From: Rhodobacteraceae bacterium KLH11
Lineage (GTDB): Bacteria; Pseudomonadota; Alphaproteobacteria; Rhodobacterales; Rhodobacteraceae
DNA: 64,000 nucleotides
Assembly: GCA_000158135.1 (NCBI GenBank)
Contig: DS999531.1
Location: 2,969,259-3,033,258 of the forward strand
Reading direction: 5' to 3'
Shown here: positions 9,424 to 20,188 of the stretch, piece after piece
How the letters are laid out: every line of letters starts with the position of its first letter
How positions within the stretch are numbered: the stretch's first letter is position 1
Notes under the pieces: model-generated
The model's input: the letters and a program-made list of their open reading frames with translations, nothing else
Told to the model about the DNA's origin: nothing
Databases searched by the model: none
Program-made: the position numbers and the translations under genes

Positions 9424-10968
9424 TCAGGTGAAAGCATCGGGCATAGACGCTTTCTTTTCCGCCACATACGCGTCCAGTGCTGCCTTCACATCGGGGTCGA
9501 TCTGTGGTTGCTGGTAATTGGCCAGCAAATGGTCGACCCGCGCGGTGGCCAGCGTCCGGGTATCGCGGGCGCCCTCTTCTTCCCAGGTCTCAAATGGCTT
9601 GTAATCCAGCAGATCGGTCTTCCAGAAGGCATCCTTGAAATTCGCCTGCGTATGGGCACAGCCCAGATAGTGGCCGCCCGGGCCGACCTCGCGGATTGCA
9701 TCCATCGCCTGCGCCTCCTCGTCATAGGCGACGCCCTTTGCCAGCCCGTGCAACACGCCCAGCTGGTCGGCATCCATAACAAATTTCTCGAAATCCGCGA
9801 CCAGACCGCCTTCGAGCCAGCCACAGGAATGCAGCATGAAATTCACACCCGATGTCAGCCCCATGTTCAGGGAGTTCGCGGTTTCATAAGCCGCCTGCGC
9901 ATCCGGCAGTTTGGATCCGCAGAACGAACCCGCCGACCGATATGGCAGCCCCAGCCGGCGCGCCAGTTGCCCTGCACCATAGGTCACGTGTGACGCCTCG
10001 GGCGTGCCAAAGGTCGGCGCGCCCGAATTCATGTCAATCGACGACACAAAAGCACCAAAAATTGCCGGGGCACCCGGGCGGATGATCTGGCTATAGGCCA
10101 CACCTGCCATCACCTCGGCCAGAACCTGCGTCAGAGTCCCTGCAACCGACACGGGTGCCATCGCACCGCCTACGATAAAGGGCGAAATAATGCAGGCCTG
10201 ATTGTTGCGGGCATAGACCTCAAGCGCGCCCATCATCACGTCGTCGAACGTCATCGGCGAGTTGATGTTGGTCAGCGAGGTCATCACCGTGTTGTTCTGC
10301 ACGAAGTCTTTGCCGAACAGGATCTCGCACATCTCAACCGAATCCTGCGCGCGGGCAGGATCAGTGACCGAGCCCATGAACGGTTTGTCCGACAGCGTCA
10401 TATGCGCCATCAGCATATCCAGATGGCGCTTGTTCACCGGAATATCGGTAGGCTCACAAACGGTGCCCCCCGAATGGTGCAACCATTTGGACATATAGGC
10501 CAGTTTCACGAATTTGTTGAAATCATCCATCGTCGCATAGCGGCGACCGCCCTGCGCGTCCCGCACGAACGGAGGGCCATAAACGGGTGCCAACACCAAG
10601 TTACGGCCACCAATCACCACCGTTTTCTCAGGATTGCGGGCGTGCTGCGTGAATTCGCTGGGGGCGGTCTTGATCAGTTCGCGCGCCAGACCGCGTGGCA
10701 GGCGCACACGCTCGCCATCAACATCCGCACCGGCATCGCGCCACCGTTCCAGCGCAGCCGGGTTGTCTACGAAATTGACCCCCACCTCGGCCAGCACGGT
10801 TTCGGCGTTGGTTTCGATGATCTCCAACGCTTCTTCGTTGAGAACTTCGAAATTGGGGATGTTACGTTCTATGTATTTCGCGGTTTCAATCCTGACCGCC
10901 GTGCGCTCGGCCCGGCGGGCGGCACCACCGCCACCTCGTGCTCTGCGCCGGGTGCTTGCCTCTGCCAT
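9424..10968 (-). CDS. MttB-family methyltransferase without pyrrolysine
   Basis: A 514-residue member of the trimethylamine methyltransferase (MttB) family. There is no in-frame UAG, so this is a non-pyrrolysine homologue, the group that includes glycine betaine methyltransferase MtgB. Such enzymes pass a methyl group from a quaternary amine to a corrinoid protein. The N-terminus is Arg/Gly/Ala-rich (residues 5-25). No corrinoid protein or corrinoid methyltransferase is adjacent. The amine substrate cannot be fixed from sequence. Confidence 0.86.
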   Translation of the reverse strand: MAEASTRRRARGGGGAARRAERTAVRIETAKYIERNIPNFEVLNEEALEIIETNAETVLAEVGVNFVDNPAALERWRDAGADVDGERVRLPRGLARELIKTAPSEFTQHARNPEKTVVIGGRNLVLAPVYGPPFVRDAQGGRRYATMDDFNKFVKLAYMSKWLHHSGGTVCEPTDIPVNKRHLDMLMAHMTLSDKPFMGSVTDPARAQDSVEMCEILFGKDFVQNNTVMTSLTNINSPMTFDDVMMGALEVYARNNQACIISPFIVGGAMAPVSVAGTLTQVLAEVMAGVAYSQIIRPGAPAIFGAFVSSIDMNSGAPTFGTPEASHVTYGAGQLARRLGLPYRSAGSFCGSKLPDAQAAYETANSLNMGLTSGVNFMLHSCGWLEGGLVADFEKFVMDADQLGVLHGLAKGVAYDEEAQAMDAIREVGPGGHYLGCAHTQANFKDAFWKTDLLDYKPFETWEEEGARDTRTLATARVDHLLANYQQPQIDPDVKAALDAYVAEKKASMPDAFT

Positions 10969-11103
10969 GAGAAAATCCCGTTGATTGGTTGGTTCGTCAA
11001 TTGTGTTACATCAACGACCACCAGCGCCAGAGGTAGGATACGGCGCAATAGGGGTAAAAGCGACATGCAGCCGGGTTTGCGACAAGGACAGCGGGATCAG
11101 ACG

Positions 11104-11544
11104 CTACGTCACCGGCTTTTCCATCCGTATGATGTTGCCCCGGGCCTCAACCTCTTGCCACCCCAGATGGCGATACATGGCGCGGGTGCCCTTCATCAAC
11201 CGGTGGGTGCGCAGGCACAGGGTCGACAGGCCAGCCGCTGCGGCAAAGACCTCTGCCGCCCCCAACAACCGACGTGCGACACCGCGGCCCTGCGCATGAG
11301 GTGAAACACCAAGATTGAAGATCATCAGCACCTCCTCATCCTGGCCAAACACGATGACACCCAAAAGCCGCCCCTGCGCCTCGGCAACAACAACCTCATG
11401 CGCGTTGATATCGTCCTGAATTCCGGCAGTTACATCGGGCAGATCAGGTATATCCCGCCTCGCCTGAGCATAGGCATCGGCAAGACAGGCCCGAATCGCC
11501 TCGGCATCATCCGGCACTGCTGCTCTGAGGGTGAGTTCCGACAT
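11104..11544 (-). CDS. GNAT family N-acetyltransferase
   Basis: A 146-residue single-domain GNAT acetyltransferase. The acetyl-CoA binding motif A is seen as NLGVSPHAQGRGVARRLL in the centre, and the C-terminal YRHLGW segment is typical. GAGG precedes the ATG. It is divergent from guaA and in the same direction as the MttB-family gene 135 bases downstream. The acceptor substrate is unknown. Confidence 0.85.
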   Translation of the reverse strand: MSELTLRAAVPDDAEAIRACLADAYAQARRDIPDLPDVTAGIQDDINAHEVVVAEAQGRLLGVIVFGQDEEVLMIFNLGVSPHAQGRGVARRLLGAAEVFAAAAGLSTLCLRTHRLMKGTRAMYRHLGWQEVEARGNIIRMEKPVT

Positions 11545-11634
11545 CTCTTGCCTCTCTGGGTCAAACCAATCTCACAAAGCTCAATTGACGTCATTGCGCT
11601 TGCACAAACAAGGCTTGCGACCTAATAGCCAGTC

Positions 11635-13194
<1,560 letters not shown>

Positions 13195-13264
13195 AGCCGT
13201 CTGCGCAGGTTGTTGATCACGTCGCTTTGGGGTCTCAATCGGACCGGCAGAGGTGACGCAGCCC

Positions 13265-14170
13265 ATGGACCGCGATAAATCGCAGATCGGCAAAGCCGCA
13301 CTCTGGATGACAGGCGCGATTGCTTCCTTCTCTGCGATGGCGATTGCCGGGCGAGAGCTGAGCGTGACGCATGATACATTCGAGATCATGTTCTACCGGA
13401 GCCTTGTTGGCATCTGCATCGTCGCCCTGATCCTTACTGCGACGCGCAAATGGCATCAGGTCACGACCCAGCGGCTGGATTTGCACGGCATCCGCAACGT
13501 GATGCACTTTATCGGTCAGAACCTGTGGTTCTATGCGGTAAGCGTGATCCCGCTGGCGCAGGTTTTTGCGCTGGAATTCACCAATCCGATCTGGGTCATT
13601 CTTTTGTCTCCGCTGTTTCTGGGCGAACGCCTGACCGCTTTGCGCCTGACCTCTGCCCTGATCGGGTTTGTCGGGATTCTGATCGTTGCCCGACCGGGGG
13701 CTGCCGCGCTCGACCCCGGCGTGATCGCAGCCGCTGCATCAGCGGTTTTCTTTGCGCTGGCAACGATTTCCACGAAATCCCTCACCCGGATCACCAGCAT
13801 CGGCTGCATCATGTTCTGGCTGACCTTCATGCAGGCCGGATTGGGATTGGTGGCCTCAGGTATTGACGGTCAAATTACTTTGCCCACCCTGGCAACCGCC
13901 CAACTTCTGCTGCTTGTCGGCGTGGCAGGCCTGCTGGCGCATTATTGCATCACCAACGCCCTTGCCATTGCCCCCGCCACGGTCGTCGTCCCATTTGACT
14001 TTGCCCGCCTGCCGACAATCGCGATCGTCGGAATGATCCTTTATCACGAACCGCTCGATCAATGGACATTGCTGGGGGCCGTGGTCATTTTCACCGGGAT
14101 TTTCCTGAACGTCTGGTCCGAAAATCGTAACAATTCGGCAACACACTCAATCCGTGCCGACGCAGACTAA
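13265..14170 (+). CDS. DMT superfamily (EamA) transporter
   Basis: A 301-residue inner-membrane protein with about ten hydrophobic helices arranged as two EamA repeats, typical of drug/metabolite exporters of the RhaT/YdcZ type. The ATG at 13265 is preceded by GAGGTG nine bases upstream; an in-frame GTG at 13253 would add four residues. The exported substrate is unknown. It follows guaA on the same strand. Confidence 0.87.
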   Translation: MDRDKSQIGKAALWMTGAIASFSAMAIAGRELSVTHDTFEIMFYRSLVGICIVALILTATRKWHQVTTQRLDLHGIRNVMHFIGQNLWFYAVSVIPLAQVFALEFTNPIWVILLSPLFLGERLTALRLTSALIGFVGILIVARPGAAALDPGVIAAAASAVFFALATISTKSLTRITSIGCIMFWLTFMQAGLGLVASGIDGQITLPTLATAQLLLLVGVAGLLAHYCITNALAIAPATVVVPFDFARLPTIAIVGMILYHEPLDQWTLLGAVVIFTGIFLNVWSENRNNSATHSIRADAD

Positions 14171-14287
14171 CGCTCCGTCACCGGTTGACCTTATTTTAAG
14201 GTTTAAGAGAGTAACACCCGGTAACAAAGCCGCGCGCGCATTTGAGGGTGCACATTGCAGGCTTTTGGACAGTAAAGGGAGGAACAA

Positions 14288-15415
14288 ATGAAAAAAGCGC
14301 TGTTTCAGGCGTGTGCATTGTGTGTCGGAGCGACAACAGTACAGGCGGGTGGCATTGACCGAAGTGGTCAGGGTGTCAATATTCTGTTCGAAGAAGGATC
14401 AGTGGTGCAGTTTCGTCTTGGCTATACAGATCCAGACGTCAGCGGCACACAAGATGGCGTCGATTCCGGCAACGTGGCCAATGACTTTTTCACGCCCCAT
14501 CTTGCTTATAAACACGCCTTCAGCGACCAGTTGGATTTCGCTTTGATCTATGACGAGCCGTTCGGCGCAGATATCAGATATCCGTCAAATTATCCGCTTT
14601 CAACCAATCCGTTGGCAGCACTCGGCGGGCGATCGGATGTGCTGCGCGCGGAGGCAGATATTGACGCAGTCACCGCTTTGATGCGGTACAAGTTTGATAA
14701 TGGCTTTAGTGTCATCGGTGGCGTTCGCGCCCAACGCTTCAAGGCAAATGTGGCAGTACCGGCCGTAGCAGGTTATGAGATCGACACAGATACCGAAATC
14801 GATTTTGGTTATGTTGTCGGTGTCGCCTGGGAAAAACCGGAAATCGCAGCCCGGATTGCTCTTACCTATAACTCGAAAATCACTCACAATTTGTCCGAAG
14901 TTGAATCGAACAATACCCTTCCGCCTCCGATTCCTGTGGGTCTATCTAGCCAAGACACCACAACCGAGGTAGACACACCACAATCGATTAACCTCGACTT
15001 TCAAACCGGTGTAGCGCCTCGAACGTTGCTTTTCGGGTCAATTCGTTGGGTTGACTGGCCACAGGCTGTTTTAGCACCACCCGTATATGTCGGCCTCTTG
15101 GGTGACAATCTGGTGGATTTCCCGGATGATACGTTCACCTATTCCCTTGGAATGGGCTACCAATTCTCCGACGAATTCTCGGGGGCCGTAACGCTTGGGT
15201 ATGAAACCCGAACCGGCTCTGAAGTATCCAATCTGGGACCAACCGATGGCTTCTGGAGTGTTGGCTTAGGTGGCACCTACTCATTTGAGAATACACAAAT
15301 CTCGGGGGGCGTGCGGTACACAGATATTGGTGATGCTACGACAACCACCGGTGGAGAATTCACTGACAACAGCGCGTGGAGCGTTGGTTTTCAAATCACC
15401 TACGCTCTGGACTGA
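14288..15415 (+). CDS. FadL/OmpP1-like outer membrane protein
   Basis: A 375-residue protein with a Sec signal peptide (about residues 1-20, ending VQA) and a C-terminal beta-barrel ending in Y-L-D. Internal repeats of aromatic-rich strands and the family resemblance to OmpP1/FadL point to a hydrophobic-compound channel in the outer membrane. AAAGGGAGG precedes the start. A strong intrinsic terminator follows the stop by about 20 bases. Its GC is lower than that of its left-hand neighbours. The substrate is unknown. Confidence 0.8.
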   Translation: MKKALFQACALCVGATTVQAGGIDRSGQGVNILFEEGSVVQFRLGYTDPDVSGTQDGVDSGNVANDFFTPHLAYKHAFSDQLDFALIYDEPFGADIRYPSNYPLSTNPLAALGGRSDVLRAEADIDAVTALMRYKFDNGFSVIGGVRAQRFKANVAVPAVAGYEIDTDTEIDFGYVVGVAWEKPEIAARIALTYNSKITHNLSEVESNNTLPPPIPVGLSSQDTTTEVDTPQSINLDFQTGVAPRTLLFGSIRWVDWPQAVLAPPVYVGLLGDNLVDFPDDTFTYSLGMGYQFSDEFSGAVTLGYETRTGSEVSNLGPTDGFWSVGLGGTYSFENTQISGGVRYTDIGDATTTTGGEFTDNSAWSVGFQITYALD

Positions 15416-15436
15416 TACAGCCTGAATACTAACCTC

Positions 15437-15464
15437 AAAACCCCGCCCATCCGGCGGGGTTTTT
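15437..15464 (+). terminator. Intrinsic terminator of the FadL-like gene
   Basis: An 11-base stem AAAACCCCGCC / GGCGGGGTTTT with a 5-base loop, running into T's, 22 bases after the stop codon. Confidence 0.9.
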
Positions 15465-15640
15465 CGCATGTCCCGGGTCGATCCATGACTTCACAAATTC
15501 TCTCCGCACGCACATGGTCCGAGCATAATAGAAACCGATGATCGCATTGTGCGGACAGGTCGGGAAAGCCGCAGTTCCCTTCCAGCCAACTATCCAGTGG
15601 GCGGGTTGGTAAGAAGCATGCTCGCCGCGGTTGACTAGGC
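15465..15640. other. Gap without a recognisable gene
   Basis: About 175 bases between the terminator and the IS66 remnant. No open frame, tRNA or clear promoter is seen. It may be decayed insertion-element DNA, but I find no match I can name. Confidence 0.4.
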
Positions 15641-15805
15641 ATGATTTCTCCAACCAGTAACTTCAAATATTACGTCGCTACCAAGCCTGCTGACTTTAAA
15701 AAAGGCATGAATGGGCTGGCAGCAGCTGTTCTAAATGAACTCAAGTTTGATCCATTCAGCGGTGCTATCTTTATCTTCCGTACGAACTGCGCAGACAACA
15801 AATCG
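15641..15805 (+). pseudogene. IS66 orf2 (TnpB) remnant
   Basis: The first 55 or so codons read as the N-terminal half of the IS66 accessory protein TnpB (Orf2): the segments VATKPADFKKGMNGLAA and DPFSGAIFIFR match the family pattern. After ADNK the similarity ends, although the frame stays open to 16150 with unrelated residues. A full Orf2 has about 115 residues, and no orf1 or tnpC transposase is present. This is a decayed insertion-sequence fragment. Confidence 0.75.
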
Positions 15806-15998
15806 TGGCTTGCGTCAGTATCTCGTTTTAAGGGGGTAGCTCAGACATACGAGGGCCAACGAGAGAGGTATTCCCAGATGCAATATGTTCTTCATTTCGG
15901 GTGCGAAAGAGCTGAGTGTTCCGGGAACGCCAAGATAAACCTCTGCTCTGTTCAAAGACACCAAAAGTGCAAAACGACACCAGACAGATGCGTGCGTC

Positions 15999-16025
15999 GG
16001 TGCGCAAGCTCATCGTTTGCGCACC
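15999..16025 (-). terminator. Stem-loop downstream of the MDR gene
   Basis: A perfect 9-base inverted repeat GGTGCGCAA / TTGCGCACC with a 9-base loop lies 18 bases past the stop of the minus-strand MDR gene. There is no T-run, so it may be a weak or Rho-assisted terminator. The rest of 15806-16043 shows no gene. Confidence 0.4.
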
Positions 16026-16043
16026 AGTGTCAACCGGATCAGA

Positions 16044-17030
16044 TCACAGTTCCACAACGACTTTCCCGCTCGCAGTTCCATGCGTCAGATGCGCGTAAGC
16101 TGCGCCGACATCCGCCCACCCAAACTTATTTTCGTCGACAATCGGTTTGAGCACGCCGTCATCCGCCAGATCTGCCAGTGTCCGCAAGATATCTCCATGA
16201 GTTTGCCGCGCGACATTGTGCATCATCGGGATCAGCATGAAGACGATATGCAGCGACAGGCCCTTAAAATGCGCAGGCGTCAAATCAATCTCGACCATCC
16301 CAACTGTTGAGGCGACATGGCCATTGAGCCTGGCCGCTTCGAACGAGTTTGTCATGTTGGACCCACCAACACTGTCAAACACCACATCGAAGCCCACACC
16401 ACCGGTGTGATCTACCACGTAGTCGGCCACCTTTTGCGTGGTGAAATCCAAGGGGCGTGCGCCCAGTTCTTCGATTAAGGTCATCTGATCCGCACCACGA
16501 CCTGTTGCGGATACAGTAGCGCCAAGGTGGCGCGCGATTTGCACAGCAACATGGCCAACGCCACCTGCACCGCCCTGAACCAGTACAGTCTGCCCCTCGG
16601 CAACGCCAGCCCGAGCCAGCCCTTCGTAGGCCGTGATGCCGACGAGAGGAAGCGCTGCGGCTTCCCGCATGCTCAGCGTCTTTGGTTTTTTTGCAATCAG
16701 GCGGAAATCCGCGTTTATGAACTCTGCAAGAGAGCCCGGCAGGTCCATCAAACCACCGGCGCAGCCATACACCTCATCACCAGGGGCGAAATTTGTTACG
16801 CCATCGCCCACGGCGACGACAGTGCCTGCAAAATCCATGCCAAGCACGGCTGGCAATGCGGGGGACAGAGGCAGCGCCTCGCCCATGCTTCGGATCATCG
16901 TGTCGACGGTGTTGACGCTGACAGCAGCAACTTTGACCACCACATGTCCGGAAGTCGCGACAGGGTCGGGCATCTCTGCGGGTTCAAACTGTGCGTCGGG
17001 CCCGTAGCTGTTCAGAACCATTGCTTTCAT
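16044..17030 (-). CDS. Zinc-type alcohol dehydrogenase / quinone oxidoreductase (MDR)
   Basis: A 328-residue medium-chain dehydrogenase/reductase of the quinone oxidoreductase group. The N-terminal GroES-like domain (residues 1-125) is followed by a Rossmann domain with the nucleotide-binding GGAGGVG near 155. It lacks the cysteine set for structural zinc and is probably an NADPH-dependent reductase of quinones or enones. It is the last gene of a minus-strand run with SDR and LLM genes and may share control by the divergent LysR gene at 19.3 kb. Confidence 0.85.
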   Translation of the reverse strand: MKAMVLNSYGPDAQFEPAEMPDPVATSGHVVVKVAAVSVNTVDTMIRSMGEALPLSPALPAVLGMDFAGTVVAVGDGVTNFAPGDEVYGCAGGLMDLPGSLAEFINADFRLIAKKPKTLSMREAAALPLVGITAYEGLARAGVAEGQTVLVQGGAGGVGHVAVQIARHLGATVSATGRGADQMTLIEELGARPLDFTTQKVADYVVDHTGGVGFDVVFDSVGGSNMTNSFEAARLNGHVASTVGMVEIDLTPAHFKGLSLHIVFMLIPMMHNVARQTHGDILRTLADLADDGVLKPIVDENKFGWADVGAAYAHLTHGTASGKVVVEL

Positions 17031-17051
17031 TGGAACATTCCTTTTCTGGCG

Positions 17052-17261
17052 TCACGCCAATTCGCGCTGCATGATGGGCGCTCTGACATGATCGTTTTGC
17101 GAGAGAGTCATTGGTTGTTTGAGGGTCAACCGCTTGGCGAGGCCGCCAAGGTCGGCCAGCATTTCCTGGCCTTGCACGTTTGCGGAGCCGAAGTTGAATG
17201 TCACCGTTGCGGTGGTGTTTGCAATAGTGGCCTCAAAGGTTTGGAAGTTTTCGTACTTCAT
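17052..17261 (-). pseudogene. Truncated enoyl-CoA hydratase N-terminus
   Basis: A 69-residue frame whose first 45 or so residues (FQTFEATIAN, TATVTFNFGSANVQG, MLADLGGLAKRL) look like the start of an enoyl-CoA hydratase/isomerase, which normally has about 260 residues. The tail after LTLKQP does not resemble the family, and the frame ends before the MDR gene. I read it as a deletion remnant, although a short expressed peptide cannot be excluded. Confidence 0.6.
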
Positions 17262-17352
17262 CAGACAGTTCTTTCTTGGCCCCCGACGCGGCAGGCGTGA
17301 GGGATGGGATGAGATAGAGACGGATGTGCTTGACGTTTTCGCGCCGTTTGGG

Positions 17353-18141
17353 TCAGCCTGTGTGGTTGGTCAAGCCTCTGATGGTGTTCATGACGTCGGC
17401 AACGTGACCTTTGTCCAGTGCTGCGGCATGCGGATTTGCGAAGGTGCCGCTGTCATTGTCAAAATAAGCGCCCGAAGCGTCGGCGAACCGCTCACCCAGG
17501 GCCGCATCGATCAGGATATCGGCGCCAATGCTCATGTCGTTCCCGGCAACGCCAAAGCCTTCTTTCACCATCTTAGAGGCCAATAACGACCCGGGGTTTA
17601 TAGCGATCATCACTGGTGCATTGGCGCGTGATTTCGGCCAATCCTGGGTCCAGATGGTGATAGCCAATTTACTTTGAGCATAGGCTTCCATATCTGCCAG
17701 CGGCACATTGCCTTGCATGGCCTTGATGTTCACCGAGGCCTGTGCTGCCGATGACAGATTCACAACGCGCCCCTCGGTGGGAATGACCGGCAGCAGCAGT
17801 TCAGTCAACAGATACGGCGCAAGCGTGTTCACGACAAAGCGAATGTCCTGCCCGTTCGCGAGCACGGTTTGTGGGGCTTTCAGCACACCTGCGTTGTTGA
17901 TCAACACATCCAGTTTATGATGTTTGGCCCGTACACTTGCGGCCAGCTCTCGAACCGCGGTCAGATCGCTCAGATCAGCGGAATAAGTTTCGACATCGCC
18001 GCCGACTGCGGCCGCCGCGGCTTCCAATTTAGGCGCGCTGCGGCCATGCAACAGTACCTTGTGCCCATCGACGGCCAGTTTCTTTGCCGTAAGCAAACCA
18101 ATGCCGTCGGTTGAGCCGGTGATAAGAATAGTCTTGGTCAT
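17353..18141 (-). CDS. SDR family oxidoreductase
   Basis: A 262-residue classical short-chain dehydrogenase/reductase. The cofactor motif TGSTDGIG is at residues 8-15, NNAG near 86, the catalytic Ser in NLSSAAQ and the YxxxK pair in YAQSK. It resembles retinol dehydrogenase/WW-domain oxidoreductase-like SDRs. It starts only 11 bases after the LLM monooxygenase stop, so the two are probably cotranscribed. The substrate is unknown. Confidence 0.87.
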   Translation of the reverse strand: MTKTILITGSTDGIGLLTAKKLAVDGHKVLLHGRSAPKLEAAAAAVGGDVETYSADLSDLTAVRELAASVRAKHHKLDVLINNAGVLKAPQTVLANGQDIRFVVNTLAPYLLTELLLPVIPTEGRVVNLSSAAQASVNIKAMQGNVPLADMEAYAQSKLAITIWTQDWPKSRANAPVMIAINPGSLLASKMVKEGFGVAGNDMSIGADILIDAALGERFADASGAYFDNDSGTFANPHAAALDKGHVADVMNTIRGLTNHTG

Positions 18142-18152
18142 CCGTTTGTCCT

Positions 18153-19118
18153 TCAGGAAAAGTCGGGCAGCACAATGTCCGCCAGATGTTCGAGGGTTTC
18201 GTCGACGGGTGCTTGATTGAACCTCAGGTTCAGTGCGACATGATTCACCCCAAGCGTTGCAATCTCGCGCAGATAGCTGCGAAGAAAATCAGTACCAGAC
18301 TGAAATCCGAGGTGGATCGGGCGCGGTGGTACAGCAGGGTCAGCGACGACATCGACATAAAGCGATTGCATAACGGGCTTATCTGGCTGGCCCGCTGCTT
18401 GCACGCGTCGCCGGTAATCCGCGATGACCTGCCCCTGAGCGACCGCGTTGCGCGGATAGGTCATCCAACCGTCTCCGTTCTGTGCCACCCAATCGGGCGT
18501 TTGCTGGCTACCACCGGTAATGAGCATTGGCAGGCGCGCGCCATGCGGTTTTGGCAAAAGGTCGATCCTACCAGACAATATGCCCTGCGCGTTTTCATAT
18601 TCGGGATAGGACGAGCCAACCGCGCGAATGTATTCGAAAACGTCGCGAAAACGTGCCCCCCGGTCGTCATAACTCTGGTCCATTGCCGGGTATTCTTCGG
18701 GGCGATCACCAGAGGCAACACCCAACAGCAACCGCCCACCGGAGAGTACATCCACAGTCGCTGCTGCCTTGGCGACGTGTGCGGGGTGGCGCAGTGGCAG
18801 GATCACACTCGATGTTCCAAGCGCAATCCGATCCGTTGCTGTTGCCAGCGCACCCAGATAGACGAATGGATCGAAAATCTGTCCGGGATCACCGAAATCT
18901 GGAACATTGAAGGGCACATCACGCAGCCAAAGCGCTGCAAACCCAAGATTCTCTGCGCTCCGAGCCGCTTCCAGATGACCCCGCAGCGTCGGCTTTGCAC
19001 CAACCGCATAGGCTTCGAGCGGCAGCACAAGGCCGACGCTCAGCCGCCCGGGACGAAACACCCGGCTATAGGCCACGTTGATTTGGGCAAACTCAGCAGG
19101 CTGCATTTTATCCAACAT
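18153..19118 (-). CDS. LLM-class flavin-dependent oxidoreductase
   Basis: A 321-residue luciferase-like monooxygenase, with the TIM-barrel pattern and segments such as ALGTSSVILPLRHP and DVLSGGRLLLGVASG seen across the family. It best fits the TIGR03571 subgroup of unknown substrate. AGAGGG precedes the ATG; a second in-frame ATG lies four codons in. It heads the minus-strand run LLM-SDR-(hydratase remnant)-MDR and is divergent from a LysR regulator, which suggests inducible expression. Confidence 0.85.
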   Translation of the reverse strand: MLDKMQPAEFAQINVAYSRVFRPGRLSVGLVLPLEAYAVGAKPTLRGHLEAARSAENLGFAALWLRDVPFNVPDFGDPGQIFDPFVYLGALATATDRIALGTSSVILPLRHPAHVAKAAATVDVLSGGRLLLGVASGDRPEEYPAMDQSYDDRGARFRDVFEYIRAVGSSYPEYENAQGILSGRIDLLPKPHGARLPMLITGGSQQTPDWVAQNGDGWMTYPRNAVAQGQVIADYRRRVQAAGQPDKPVMQSLYVDVVADPAVPPRPIHLGFQSGTDFLRSYLREIATLGVNHVALNLRFNQAPVDETLEHLADIVLPDFS

Positions 19119-19276
19119 ATTCTAGCCCTCTTTGCGCACGTGGTAGTTGACCGCAGCCGTCCGTGTCATCTGCCCCTCTTGCCCATCTTCTGTTGCGTCC
19201 GTGAAAAGGATTTAACTTTAATCAAATTGAGTATAAACAACATAATTGTGGATTGATAATTCTGGTTACGAATATA
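19119..19276. promoter_or_regulatory. Divergent LysR / LLM promoter region
   Basis: This AT-rich stretch separates the divergent LLM and LysR genes. It contains the palindrome TCAAATTGA at 19222-19230 and further T-N11-A-like sequence, as expected for a LysR operator. The regulator probably controls both directions; no binding data exist. Confidence 0.45.
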
Positions 19277-20188
19277 ATGGGTTTGGATACAGACGCGCTT
19301 CGATTGTTTGTGAGAGCGGCGGACATGCTGAACATCAGCGCCGCAGGGCGTGCGCTAGGCATGGCTCCAGCCGTCTCCAGTACAAAGCTCGCCAAGTTGG
19401 AGCAAAGCCTGGATTCCGAACTATTGCACCGCACGACGCGCAAAGTGTCGCTATCGGTCGAAGGTGCCGATTTCCTGCCGTTCGCCCGCGAAATCATCGC
19501 TCAGGAAGAAGCCGCCCTCGCGGCTTTGGGCAAGCAAGCGACGACGATCAAGGGCACATTGCGCTTCGCGGCCCCAAGCAGTTTTGCGCAACTCTACATA
19601 GCACCAATCATTCCGAAATTTCTTAAACAATACCATAATCTTACGCTTGACTTACGCTTGTCGGATGTGCAGTTCGATTTGATCGAAGGAAGCTACGACC
19701 TTGCACTTAGAAACGCGCCACTTGTAGACACCAGCTTGAAAGGCCGCAAATTGGCCGATGACCGGCGCATTCTCTGCGCTGCGCCGCACTATCTCGATAC
19801 TTACGGTATTCCTGAAACACCTGCTGATCTGGCAAACCACCACTTGATCGCCTTCCAAAATCGCCAACCGCGCCCGCTGACAGGACCCGCAGGCGAAAAA
19901 GCTGTTTTCGATCCCGCATCGGCCAAAGGTCAATTGATTATCGACGACGGCCAAAGTCAGGTCCGTGCCACTCTGGCCGGAGCCGGTATTTCCCTGAACG
20001 CTCTGTGGAGTGTGCATGACCACCTGAAGTCAGGCCGGTTGACGCGGGTTCTGCCAAACTTTGAAGCGAGTGAAGACAATGTCTTGTGGTTGATCTATCC
20101 CAAATCCAACGTACTGTCCCCCAAAGTGCGGGTATTCATTGACTTTCTAATCACCGAGATCGGCGCAAAACCGCCTTGGGAAATCTGA
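19277..20188 (+). CDS. LysR family transcriptional regulator
   Basis: A 303-residue LysR regulator with an N-terminal winged helix (ISAAGRALGMAPAVSSTKLAKLEQ) and an effector-binding domain of the CrgA/DsdC-like group (LRFAAPSSFAQLYIAP). I chose the ATG at 19277 over a TTG at 19253; neither has a strong ribosome binding site. It is divergent from the LLM-SDR-MDR run and is its likely regulator. Confidence 0.87.
   Translation: MGLDTDALRLFVRAADMLNISAAGRALGMAPAVSSTKLAKLEQSLDSELLHRTTRKVSLSVEGADFLPFAREIIAQEEAALAALGKQATTIKGTLRFAAPSSFAQLYIAPIIPKFLKQYHNLTLDLRLSDVQFDLIEGSYDLALRNAPLVDTSLKGRKLADDRRILCAAPHYLDTYGIPETPADLANHHLIAFQNRQPRPLTGPAGEKAVFDPASAKGQLIIDDGQSQVRATLAGAGISLNALWSVHDHLKSGRLTRVLPNFEASEDNVLWLIYPKSNVLSPKVRVFIDFLITEIGAKPPWEI

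Noticed and set aside
9424-10968. Pyrrolysine UAG readthrough in the MttB homologue
   Set aside because: The frame has no internal UAG, and no pyl genes are in the window.
10402-11304. A 300-codon plus-strand frame over the MttB and GNAT genes
   Set aside because: Antisense shadow; both minus-strand genes have clear family matches and ribosome binding sites.
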